Source: Lingula anatina (taxonomy: Eukaryota; Brachiopoda; Lingulata; Lingulida; Lingulidae). From it: 64,000 nucleotides of DNA. Below the pieces are notes generated by a model. The model was not told the origin of the DNA, searched no databases, and saw only the letters and a program-made list of their open reading frames with translations. Shown one piece after another: positions 35,873-47,068 of this stretch (position 1 is its first letter; the number at the start of each line of letters is the position of its first letter). The DNA is taken from positions 45,006 through 109,005 of the forward strand of contig NW_019776049.1 in assembly GCF_001039355.2 (NCBI RefSeq), written 5' to 3'. The translations under genes and the position numbers were made by a program.

Positions 35873-37398
35873 AGAGCCCAATACAAGATTGCAAAGAAAC
35901 CTTACACGTAAATTCTACATCATTAACGCGCATCTCTCTCGCTTTTTGCCCACTTTTGTAACACATGCGTCACAGACCACGTGACTTAAACCTGTCGCTT
36001 CATTATGCATATTGAGGTAGTAGTTTTAAAACGCATTGCTATCGTGCAGATTATGAAGCTTATAGAATAGGTTATCGAATTTAATGGATCTCAGTGCTCG
36101 GCATGCTCATTGTTTCGTATGGCCGTTTTCATATGACAGTTCGACAATTCAATTGCCTAATGCAAGAATCTCATGCAAGAATGTAAAGAATCCTTACACG
36201 GACATTTAATGTCTTGAATGCTCATCTTTCATAGTTAAATTTTTTGCAGCGACGAAGCGATTTTAGTAAATATCACTTAGATCTGTCTTGAATGCAACCA
36301 ATAGTCTCAATACTCACTTTGGTCAAGGCAGGCATGGGCGGTGTCCATTTTGAGTAGAGGTATATTATTAAAATGGTTAATTAGGGTTTGATAAGCGTAT
36401 ATATGAGCGTTTAATTATCGTATATAAGCGAATGAGTACGAATATCTGGGTTGCGTATTTCTATCTGTTGATCATTATGAAATGCAAACTTAATCAGATC
36501 CAACTCGTATTTAGAAAATAGGCACCTTCATCCTCTTCTTCTGAAAGAGCTATGACAAAGATTTGGAAATTGAACTGATTGAAATTGTTATAACACATAT
36601 GAAAAGACGCAGGGGTTCTTTTTTCATATGCTAACCGTGCCTTAAGGTTGGGCTGTACTCAAATAGGGCTAAGAATTACGTTTTTATAAATAAAATCAAC
36701 ATTAAGTCTTTAAAGAAAAATCCTCGAACCCCTTTTGTAGTACTTTGTCCAAGTGTTATAATACTATTAAAAGCATGTTTATAGCTGTCCAGGTGCCTGA
36801 GAAAATCAGGAAACCGAAAATGGTGTTTTTGCCCCGAAAATCCCAATATTACGTCACACAATGAACTTGGAACTGTGTTTCAAGCATAATTAGATGTTTT
36901 GAAGATACCTTAAATGAATGCAACAGGGATAAAAATAAGCCAAGACTTTTAATTTAAGATCTCCAACCTGCGGCCCTACCTTAGGTTTCCCTGCGTACTA
37001 AGTATACGAATTAAAACGGATACGAATTAAAACGGACCCATAACGTTAGTGCTTACGCTGTAGTAAGACAGCGCATTTAAAACGCTCACTGCCTGCCTTG
37101 TTACGGATGCCTCACGAAAAGGCATGTTTGCTTTGCAACCCCTCAAATAAAAAAATGCGCACTATTTGTATTGATATTTATTTTTTATGCTATAACATTA
37201 CATAATTTCTGATTAATTCAACATTATCTAATGCTATATAATAACTAACACTATTCTTTTACTAGAGGGACTTTTCAATAAAAGCAGCCGCTACCGGCCA
37301 AATTTCGAACACCATATTTGTGTTTGTCCTTTACCTATACTTTTGCTTGGGTTAATGAGGAGACATAAAGGGATATGCAGGTAGTATTATACCCGTCA

Positions 37399-38203
37399 TG
37401 TACTATGAAAATCTGATTCCCATGAGAATCTGACTCCCGGAGTCAAATTTCATAATGAAAATCCGTCTCTCCCCCCATAAAATTTTGACTCCTCCCTCAA
37501 AACTTCATAAATCTTATTTCCTTTGAGTATATGACTTTTATCTTGTAGTATGCATAATGGAGGATACATTGGCACTTTTTATTGCAGGCGAACATTTTCA
37601 TGAGAAAATAAGAAAATTAAAATTGTGTACCACCCAATGACTCCCCTATGAAAAAGCTATTTATTTGATATTTGGTCAAAATGTTTCCTTTTTAGTAAGT
37701 GTTTTGTTGGGCTTGCTATTTATGAAGAATTCAATAAAATTGGGGCTGATTTCTTGAGCTAAAAATGAAATATGTAGCATTTTGACATGGGAGTCCAAAT
37801 CCTACAGGTAATAAATTAAATACTTGTTTTAAAAATTATCAATTTTCACCAAAATTTTCACTTCCAAACTTTCAGATACTATCCAAATTTACGTCACAAT
37901 GCAACTATGTGGAAATACCAGTAATAGTACGGTGTCTAAATATAAAATAGGGCCTTTTCTTCATGGGAGTCCAAATCCCATGGGTATAAAAACGAAGATT
38001 TTTTTGTGATTTATTTTTTTGTTTTTTTTTTTGTTTTTCACCCAATATTTTACCATCAAACTTTAAATATTTCCAATATATTCTTCATAAAGTACAAGTA
38101 TTAAAGTCATTTACTCAAATAAAATAGATTTATAAAGTTTTGTGGGGGGAGTCAAAATTTTATTATGAAATTTTGACTGGGGAGTCAGATTTTCATTGTG
38201 CAC
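37399..38203 (+). mobile_element. ~800-bp non-autonomous inverted-repeat element
   Basis: The left end (GAAAATCTGA..CCC, then GGAGTCAAATTTCATAATGA) is inverted at the right end (TTATGAAATTTTGACTGGGG, AGTCAGATTTTCATTGTG). The motif GGGAGTCAAAATTTTAT is close to both ends. Inside, the segment CATGGGAGTCCAAATCC occurs twice (about 37785 and 37963), so the interior has a direct-repeat structure. No transposase frame is seen. Confidence 0.6.
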
Positions 38204-40841
38204 CGGCACTAAACGTACGTGCACCGTACGGCCATCGCTTGGTAAAGGTATAAGGCCTGTCACACTCTCGCGTACAGAGGAACACGTGATACGTTAGGTA
38301 TATGCTAAAAATGTTAGCTTATTTAAAGACGGGATACTTAAATATACTTCAATCAATCGTTAGAGATATGTTCAATGCACTACTCGCTCATCAGCATAAC
38401 GCTACGTATGCGTTATGCATATTATACCAATCACCGTATGAGAAGCATAATTATACCTTTAGGGGCACAAGTATTTGTCGTATGCCTAGCTTATCTCTAT
38501 CGTATATAGGGGCGTACATCACATGGGCGTGTTACATGGGAGTGTCACATACCCAGGTTCAATCGCAAAAGCACATGATTCCATTCGGCGACCTTAATGG
38601 CACGGTGCAGGCTCACCTGCAGTATAGCCCGTTAGCTTGGCGACCCTGTGCCACCCTACGATTCTTTAACATTCTATCGTCATCTTTGGCTTTCTGATAT
38701 TTGGTTATCTGTATGGCGTGCACTTGTGCCGGTAGTTCGGTAGCAGAAGATTTGATAGGTTTGGTCTGTCTTCTTCGAGCGATTTTGAGTAAAATACAGT
38801 CTCTTCCAGCAGTGAACGACAACCTACTTGCAGCTTTATCAGGATACACAGGGCCACAAAAACTCCTTTTCAAAAAATTCTGATGACAATTTTCTCGCCG
38901 ATTTGAAGGTGTGTGACAAATCTGCCATTTGAATGTCTGAGTCCGCGTAGGCGACAATGTGGTTTCCAGTGTCGGTTGCAGACAAAAAATATTGAAAGGT
39001 GTCTGGGCAGTGCTATATATTTGTATGACAGCACAGGTATAAGAATCAGAAGATCAGAAAAATTATTCAAATAAACCAAAAAGAAAAATCGCTATCACTT
39101 ACTTACCACTTTAGACACATTTTCTTAATCTGTATCAGCTAAAACATTCCACTTTTATTAAATCTGACGAAGGTCAGTTTGATTGCTTACAATGGACAGA
39201 CCTTTAATACATGTACACGTTCTGCAAAAATCGCCTTACTTCTTCATTATACTCCTAGTAAAATGAGTTTTCTTCATAGGAAATTACTAGCCGAAGATCA
39301 TATTGAAATGATAAATGCGTAACTACATTAATCAATAGAAACCTTATAACATGAAGTGGCCAAGGCAATTATTGGTCGTGAGAGAAAACAGCAGTGATGG
39401 AAGTAAGCCAAAATGAAGCCTTTGTTTTCATTCAGATTATATAAAATGCTAGGAACAAATCTGTTCCGTGCATTTAGAGAATAGTCTTCATGGATGGTAT
39501 TTGAAAAAATGTGGTTCTCTGTCTGCCTCGATCTTGCTCTTTTCCCTTCCATATTCGCTGTGATGGTAAGTTTTCCCACACCTACTTTTCCAAAGCAGTG
39601 GAAATCTCCACAGCATTAATTGTTTTTACATCACTTTTGGCATTGTCCAAGTCTCACATACATATGTTGGTATGGACATTGCGTAACAATACAATTCATG
39701 GAAAAGTATATTTCCTGGATATATGCTATTCTTCTTGATAACCGCATTTCCTGATGAAGATGTTCTAGAGAGAAAGCGAAATCATGGAGGTTAAAAACAA
39801 TTTCAATACTAGCTGTTGATGGCAGAAAAAAAAAACATTCCAAATTTTCTGCCTGGCATCATGCAAATTGCTAAGCTTAATGCTTTCCTATACTTCGATG
39901 TCCTCACGCTTTAAATTTTACCATAGTCTTCAACTTATTGTTCAATTCATCATATATATATATATATATATATTACCTCTTTAAATATTTGATTTATCAC
40001 CTTCCTATTCCAGTATCTCGTATCTCATATTGTTTATTCTATTTTAATGCATCATTTTAAAGAGTGTTGAGCAGTTTTATCTTTGCTCTAGTTTCTCTCT
40101 CTCGATTTTTTTCAAATGTAAATAATGTGAAATAAATAGTAAAAAATACTGATTTTTTTTGTATAGAAGAAAAAAAGTGTTATAATTGTTTGTAATATTT
40201 CTCTCCTTTTACAGAATAAAATTGAATATCAGTGGTTTCCTCACCTTTTTGAAGAAACGTATACAGTCACGTTAGATATTTGTACTAAAAAACTTACCGC
40301 GTGATAAGTCTCAAGACTTGAAATAAATCAGCCTCAGGGTCTACCTGAAGTACCTACCTGTAGTACTTATGACATCATTTTTAAAAATATCTTGTCTACA
40401 ATCGTACCTTTATAGGGCGTTGACATGGCATCAAAACTCATGAGAAATTCTCACAGCCGTGCCGAAGGCATATAAGACGATTGTAAACGCCAGCAAATAA
40501 ATCTCATCATACCGTTATCATTTATTTTGATTTTTTTCATATATATCCATGTTTCATTCGCCAGCTTGCAGATGGGCTAACTTTTCATAGATCTGATCCA
40601 CTGGCATGTGATGCTTTCTAAAAGCTGTTCGATGATTTTAGAAGGTATATAAGTCTTCGCTGTCGTTCAATATGTTCATCTACGTGCATTCACAAGTAAA
40701 AGCTATTTCTAAGTTCATATCGTTTCGTTGATAATCATTAAAAAATGCCCCTTCTTACATATTGCAAATAAACATACACATTATAATTGACAGTTATCCG
40801 TGTTCCAAAACAGGCGCTATCCAAACTCTCGCTCTCTCTCT

Positions 40842-40844
40842 TAA

Positions 40845-40875
<31 letters not shown>

Positions 40876-40876
40876 A
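40842..40876 (+). repeat. (AATA)n microsatellite
   Basis: A pure AATA repeat following a CTCTCTCTC run. Confidence 0.9.
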
Positions 40877-41372
40877 CAATTCATTTTTCTGCGTGAATAT
40901 TCCAAGTACAGCTGCCATGGCAGCAGTTAAGTACTGTTTCTGTTTTTCTGAACTGCTACCTAATGGAAAAAGTGCTTCTTATAATATTTTCCATCATTAT
41001 AATAATCATCAGTTATGTTCAATTTGCTGAAAAAATCTTATATCACATTCCATAAGTAAGGCTGAAAACATATTTTTGGGTGTCTTTAACGCGGACTTAG
41101 TAATTGCCAAAATGGCTTATTGGTCCAAACCAGGCTTCAAGTCCTTATTTCTTCAACGGGTTTGGAAATTGTAATAGATACATGTACAAGCATGGGCATA
41201 TTATCACTTCCAGTAATTTCTTGGCATGGATAGGATTAATGGATGCTTAGCTATTCAAACTTGAACACTTCATCCATCAGCTTGCACATGAGTCTATTGC
41301 CGATGCAGTGCATTCTAAAAAAGGATTTGTTTTTTGGCAGGGGAGAGGAGGGGATGCTCTCAAATAAGATCC

Positions 41373-41475
41373 ACTGGGCATAGTCTTAACTATTAAGACA
41401 ACGCCCAGTAGACCAAACAGTGCCGTAGATTTTTTATACCAAAACTTTTTGTATGGAAAAATCCACGGCACTGTT
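41373..41475 (+). other. Two adjacent hairpins
   Basis: Hairpin 1 (41373-41409) pairs ACTGGGCATAGTCTTAA with TTAAGACAACGCCCAGT. Hairpin 2 (41416-41475) pairs AACAGTGCCGTAGATTTTT with an arm ending CCACGGCACTGTT, over nearly 30 bp with a short loop. The latter resembles a small-RNA precursor or a collapsed fold-back transposon. There is no evidence of transcription. Confidence 0.45.
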
Positions 41476-42165
41476 CAGTCTCCAATTAAGCGGTACAAGA
41501 TCAAAATGTAGAACAAATTAAACCTTATTGCACGATAATGTGTCTTAAGACCTCTGAATTAAAAAGCTCGGATTTTAATTGTGAATCGAACAAAAAACGA
41601 TAAAAATTATTTTCATTCTTTTTTTGTATATCTGATTTTTAAAATATCTTTTAATTTAGTATGCAATCCAATATAAGGATTTAATTAGATTAAGATCATT
41701 TCACTGGCATCAAGGTATTTTACGGCTGTAGCAAGATTATATCTACACGTGTCATATGTGTGTCATGTGTGCTAAGTTGACACTGAATCATTACCCAAAG
41801 TTGCCGCAGGGGAGATCAAAATATAAAATGAAAAAAGACAGCGCATCATGACCTGTCTTCCAATTTCAATATAAGGGGCTTGTTAATTAATTGTGCAAAG
41901 AACATAATTACATAGATTATTCAAATCGACAAACATTTGTCCCAATTGTGCTATGATAGCGCATTACTAAGTATAAAAAGTGTTTGTCAGTATTATTTGG
42001 CCAAAGGGGACATTTTGACAAATAATAAACGATCACGATAGATCACGAGGATACAGAGCTCAGGTTTTCTCCACATATAAAGCGATCATCTGGCCGTCTA
42101 GAAGTATAAACTATTTCTACAGAAATAAGAAACGTACTGCAATTGTGTGGCTGTAATTTATCAGC

Positions 42166-42351
42166 ATGTTCAGTAACGCACTTTTCCTCGCCATGATTCT
42201 GGCCGTGGCTCTTGCCAAGAAAAAGAGCCCAAAGCATCCTCACGTAAGCCCTTTTCCCGATGGACCGGCCGTACGTTGTCTCACTGTGCCCGATCAGATA
42301 GAATACAGAATGGACGTTATATACCAGGAGACGGACACAATTAGCTTTCAG
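42166..42351 (+). CDS. Secreted protein exon 1 (signal peptide)
   Basis: 62 codons, phase 0 out (CAG|gtaggg). It encodes the signal peptide, a basic His/Pro patch (KKKSPKHPHVSPFPDGP) and the first cysteine in AVRCLTVPDQIEYRMDV. Confidence 0.85.
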
Positions 42352-45081
42352 GTAGGGCGCCAAAAATTATATAGAAAGAACCAGATGGCCTAATTGTGTT
42401 TACCCGCAAAAAAATCACCGTTTCTATATGTACATGTATTCGTAGCATGTATATCAATACTAGTGTTTCTACTTCTGTAATTCGTGGTTATACATGAGAA
42501 CCATTTATCTGTGGGTCTTGTTTTTCTTTGTAAGTTTTCCATTTCTTGCATTGGCGAACAGATATTATTTCAACTCAGTTGCAAAATTGGTGACAGTTGA
42601 GCCGTTTGATCAAGCTACCAAAAAAAAAAAAGCTTTACCTGAATTCTGCTAGAGAGTCAGAATCGATATCTGGAAAGTACGGTCTCATTTATTTTCGGTA
42701 TAGTACTTCTACCGAGAGAAGTTCTTCCAAAACCTCTGAAATATTAGATGTGAGGCTCAACTGTACAGAGAAAGCATCGAATTGGAGGAAGGTCTCCACC
42801 CAAGAAACTACAGAACGTTTCTGTACTAAAAATCAGATTAATGATATAAAAGCTATGGAATGATTAGTTTCAAGGGTCATACCATGTATTTGTATTAGGT
42901 AAAAGATTTTAAGGAATTATGATGGATAGTTTTTGAGAATTTGCAATAAAAAGTTCATTGCGTATGTATTATTCAAACGATATATATTTTAACATTTATG
43001 TTGTCACAAGTAAGCAATGAACGTGATAATTTTATTAAAATTTTTAGTGGCCTTTTTGTTACAATTTTTTTCGCAAAAATTCAAATTTCATGCTTTATTT
43101 ATGTTTTGTTGTTGTTGTTGTTGCTGTTGTCGTTGCAAAATGCTTCATTAAAACCGTAGCCATGACACCTTTCAACATGAATTTGTAGTCTGTAACGCAA
43201 ATGTGAAGTGTTAGGAAATTGTAATTATTATATTTAAGACCACACTGGCAGCTAGTTATAAGAAGCAACTCACATTTGCTCACCATAAGAAAGAATAATC
43301 TCACATTCTAATCTCCAGGCGGAGTATCATGTCGCCGTGGATGTCAGAAACTCCAAGGTGTGCACCCTGGTCACAAAGGTGGAGGATGGTGTCACCACAA
43401 TTCTGACAACTGTCATCAATTACAACACGGTAAGTTAACTTTTTCATCTAGATTCGTTATCTCCACATTTGTTAACGAGTGACTGATTGCAAGTGGGTGT
43501 GGTAGAACTTACGTCCCTGACTCATGCGGGGGCTGTGGGTGTGAGGGTGCGCTACTTGGACATCATGTCTACCTATCTATCTATCTATCTATCTATCTAA
43601 AATAAATGATTATTTCCAATCTATATCAAAACTGTCTATTTCGTTTTTATTTCTTAATTCATCTTTGGGTAAAAAATGGGGGATAGTGTGACGTTACATT
43701 CTCATGATTTTTTACTTACCATTCAATTTCATTTTTTCGTGATTATTTCTAGGGTAACACAACCGTCATAGATGAGGATGGTTTATGTACATATTCTGCC
43801 AACGAACCTGGTGCAGATTTGCGTGACGACTGGCTTTGCATTCCAGGTATATCCCTCTTCCTTTTTTGTAATACACACAGACCTTTGATAAATATCCTAT
43901 TTTAGTATTGCCATAACATTATTCAGTTTCTAGGGTGCTTGTTGCGTAATACCCGAGCTGAATGTATGCAGTATCTATTTGGGGATTAGACGACAAGGTT
44001 TTAAGTAGGTCGCCATATTTGATCCGCGGACAAGTTAGTTGCGGCCTTCTGGTTTCGTTAACGTATTTTGTTATTCTCTATTCTCGCTATGCCAGATACC
44101 GCCGTATGTGGAGACGCAGTGGATATCGGGCGTATAGTAGGACCCAAACCCGGACCTGGACCCAGACCCCGACCAAACTCGGTGGAGTGTGTTGACGCGG
44201 AAGAGAACATGGCGTATTCGGCAAATCGCACGTATTACGTGCGGCAGCCGGGAGGTTTCCTTGTCATGGACACCATGTTTGGATATCTCAACGATACATG
44301 TGAGACATCAATTCATTTGCTGTTGTTTAATTTGATCCTGAACTGTATCGGTTCCATCAAAAACTGGCCAGTTTATAACTATTGACAATCGTCCTGACCA
44401 TCTAAGTTTGCAGTTTGGTGATTTTTCTGTATGTCCATTTGTTAATTGTTTTATGGATTGTTTTTCATTATTTTCATTTTGGAATTCTTGTGCTATCCAG
44501 TACAGGGGCTCAATTGTCTTTTATTGACGCAAAAAATTTTTTTCAGCTAATTCGACTCACACAGTGACCAGCAGCAGGGTCTTCCACGACTATCGGTGGC
44601 CCATTTCGGATCCTAGCATGTGCATGGTTCCAGCTGGTTGCACATCCGCCGAATCCAAATCCTCAACAACTTTGTATTTCCAAAAGGTAATTACAGCACT
44701 GTTGATCATTTTGATGCTTCAAAAGAAGTAAAAACAACGTCAGTGTAGTGTTGCATCTTTATTTTTGCTTGATCAAAAGAATTAAGACGTAAGTGACACG
44801 GAATGTTGCTTTCGTCTTTTGCTGGACTTCACAATGACTAATGGTACGCAGTCCATTTGACAAAAGAATTGCCGTCAGTACAGTCATTTTTTAAAAAACA
44901 TTATATGCGATATTATATTGCCATAAAATTAAATTGTGATTGTAATCGTATTGCTGTCAACTTTAAGTTGTGATAATTCCTGGGAAGGACTAAGTTTGTT
45001 TTTTTTTTTTTTTTTTTTTTTCAGACTGTAATTGACAATGCACGCTTTGCAAGAAAAATGCCCTGGAAGAAGCAATTTTAA
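42166..45081 (+). CDS. Secreted eight-cysteine protein (six exons), family uncertain
   Basis: Six exons join in frame for 263 aa: 42166-42351, 43319-43429, 43753-43846, 44096-44299, 44547-44686, 45025-45081. The signal peptide is MFSNALFLAMILAVALA, with likely cleavage before KKK. The mature part has eight Cys (38, 77, 111, 128, 135, 162, 224, 230), sequons including NTT, NRT, NDT and NST, and a Pro-rich linker GPKPGPGPRPRPN (~145-157). No membrane segment follows, so it is likely extracellular and disulfide-bonded. The beta-strand-rich pattern between cysteines resembles ependymin-related proteins, but I see no decisive signature. That is a hypothesis, not an assignment. Confidence 0.85.
43319..43429 (+). 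CDS. Secreted protein exon 2
   Basis: 37 codons, phase 0-0, acceptor atctccag and donor ACG|gtaagt. It encodes AEYHVAVDVRNSKVCTLVTK and VEDGVTTILTTVINYNT, with alternating hydrophobics typical of beta strands. Confidence 0.85.
43572..43598 (+). repeat. (CTAT)n microsatellite
   Basis: A tetranucleotide repeat in intron 2 of the secreted-protein gene. Confidence 0.9.
43753..43846 (+). CDS. Secreted protein exon 3
   Basis: 94 nt, phase 0 in and 1 out. It encodes GNTTVIDEDGLCTYSANEPG and ADLRDDWLCIP with a sequon and two Cys. Confidence 0.85.
44096..44299 (+). CDS. Secreted protein exon 4 (Pro-rich linker)
   Basis: 204 nt, phase 1-1. It encodes DTAVCGDAVDIGRIV, the GPKPGPGPRPRPN linker, SVECVDAEENMAYSANRTYY and GGFLVMDTMFGYLNDT. 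The donor is T|gtgaga. Confidence 0.85.
44547..44686 (+). CDS. Secreted protein exon 5
   Basis: 140 nt, phase 1 in and 0 out. It encodes SNSTHTVTSSRVFHDYRWPI and SMCMVPAGCTSAESKS, supplying the last two Cys. The donor is AAG|gtaatt. Confidence 0.85.
45025..45081 (+). CDS. Secreted protein exon 6 and stop
   Basis: 57 nt after a long poly(T)-cag acceptor. It encodes the basic tail TVIDNARFARKMPWKKQF and the stop TAA. An AATAAA hexamer at 45158-45163 is a suitable poly(A) signal. Confidence 0.8.
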   Translation, partial: TVIDNARFARKMPWKKQF

Positions 45082-45157
45082 GTTTCTACTTGCAAGAGTA
45101 TATTTAGATAACGAAATTCATCACCACTGACGAGAAAGGACTATGAATGACTATTAT

Positions 45158-45163
45158 AATAAA
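45158..45163 (+). terminator. Candidate poly(A) signal AATAAA of the secreted-protein gene
   Basis: The hexamer lies 77 bp after the stop codon. Confidence 0.6.
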
Positions 45164-45169
45164 AAAACT

Positions 45170-46954
45170 CATTTACACTAACTCTACAATAGTAGTAAGA
45201 AATCTGCTCATCGATTATGGCCGCGAAAAAAATTCTCAAGCAGTTGAAACTGAAAAATGTGCAAAGTGATCTGACTTATGAAAGTGCTCTGTAGATAAAA
45301 TATTCGCAAATGATACGAAATGAAAATCATCGCAACACTACTGCCGCAAGGGTTGTTCATTATCAACAAAACGCTCTTTTTCAAGACTGTTGTATTGTCA
45401 GACATCAAGGTGATTAGCCGTTCAAGGCAGGTTGAAAACACGTTATTTACAATGAATTACAAAAAAAGGTAGTTTAAGTAACAATTTAAGCTTTTTGTGT
45501 AAATGGATAAGATTTTACTAGTTGCGGAAAGTCCTACAAGCAATTGAAATATTGCAAAGTTCAAGTATTCTCTATTGATGCATATACATTTATGAAGACC
45601 GTTTTTATGTAAAAAAAAACATACACATGCAAGTGGTTGAAATATATGTTCGCATTGTGACTTTATCCTATGTACGTACGTTTTAAAGACCACAATCAGA
45701 AAGTGCCTACGGGGGGGAAAGAATAATATCCTAAAAGATGTTCAAATTTATTTCATACCAATTGCAGATATTTTCTGCTTTGCATCTATAAAACAATGAT
45801 GACTCCCGTAACCTATCTATTCACCTTCACCAGCATTTGGTACATGTGTATATGATAGGCGTTGAAAATAAATAGCATTGCCCGCAATGTATTTTTCGCA
45901 ATGTATTTTAATTTTTTTTTTCTCTTTTGCTTCGCTTTTTTATTTTCACCTCCTCGTTCCCTGCACATCTATGTCAGATGAGTAATCATGTTATACAGTC
46001 GTTTTGATACTTTCATTCATTGCCTTTGCCGGATTAATCCCTTTTCATGTTATTCGTTTGCCTGTTACATTTCTCATTTACATGTTTTAACCAAGTGACA
46101 GATTAGAATGTTCCATAAAATGATTTTAATTTTAATTGTAATCATTTTGTTTTGAGAAATAAATCAAAGGTACACAGAGAAAAAAAGAAGTACGGTTTTT
46201 AGTCCTATTGCTTTACTTTTACATTGCCTTTAAAGTTTAAAATATTCTCTGTAGCTGACCTGAAATTTGAGAAAATGGCTAAACCCCAAATGAGCCTTTA
46301 AAAAAGTGCAAATTTCTTTCAACGGAAGTTCAATATTTAATACACAGTGGAATGAAATTAAATCAACGTGTTTCGCATTAAAGTTGCAATCTATTTTGCA
46401 CGAAAAGTACAATTCCTCCTCTTGTACTTTGTTATGAAATGTGCAGAATATAAGAAAGGGTAAAGTAAAAGTGTGAAGCTTGCAAGCTTACAAGAAACGC
46501 GAGTTCGCGGATATCATTTCGCTCTTTCTACTACCGGTATCATGTGTTAATGTCAAATGTAGTAAATCTCTGTTTGGTCGGGAAATGCAGTCTGCTTAAT
46601 CATATAAATAGTAAGATAAACACTTAGTAGATTTCGCATACTTGGGCTTCTTTTCGTTGAAATGTAAGCCCCGAGTAGCACTCGATCGATCGCGTATTTG
46701 CATATGAACACAGAGCTAGGTGTGTAAACGGTGACGGCAAAAGGTAGCTTTCCCACCAATAATAACCAACGCCCATGTGACCAAAGTCTCCTTTGTGATT
46801 TAAATGCTTGAGTAACAATGGGTATTAGAGCAAATATTTCGCCACAGGAGCGCTCCCTGTCAGTCGTTTACCGACCTTTCCCAATTATAGCAAACAGGTA
46901 ATGCACAGTTGCTGAACACGGGCTCTGAATTGTACAGGGAAAGGCAAACCCGCC
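45170..46954. other. Intergenic region / SLC6 promoter region
   Basis: AT-rich DNA without a recognisable gene. An octamer ATTTGCAT (46696-46703) lies about 250 bp before the SLC6 start codon and is a possible POU-factor site by motif only. No TATA box is obvious close to the start. Confidence 0.4.
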
Positions 46955-47068
46955 ATGTCGGAAAATAAGAAACCCGAAGAGTTGAAGTCAAAAGTGAGCG
47001 ATCTGCAGGATTCAGTTGACAGGCTAGAGAGTCAGCTTGACACTTATCTGCGAGGGCAAACACCACAG
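46955..47068 (+). CDS. SLC6 exon 1: cytosolic N-terminus with heptad repeat
   Basis: 38 codons from cccgccATGtcg (good initiation context), phase 0 out. Hydrophobic residues at L10, V14, L17, V21, L24 and L28 alternate 4-3-4-3-4, a clean short heptad repeat ([20 protein letters not shown]). Confidence 0.75.

Larger units (their letters stand above)
35873..42165. other. Intergenic region
   Basis: No exon chain is recognised. It contains an inverted-repeat element (37399-38203), a short palindrome around 38393-38417, an (AT)n at about 39954-39972, (AATA)n at 40842-40876 and paired hairpins at 41373-41475. Open frames on both strands around 38.3-38.95 kb have no recognisable domain. Confidence 0.55.

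Noticed and set aside
38545-38556. GGTTCAATC resembling a tRNA B box
   Set aside because: No matching A box or cloverleaf could be drawn around it.
38302-38957. Overlapping forward 131-codon and reverse 114-codon frames
   Set aside because: No domain, no splice partners, and the two overlap antisense. Likely chance in a less AT-rich stretch.
42597-42863. 88-codon frame in intron 1 of the secreted-protein gene
   Set aside because: Lys/Ser-rich chance frame starting after a poly(A) run, with no splice links to the flanking exons.
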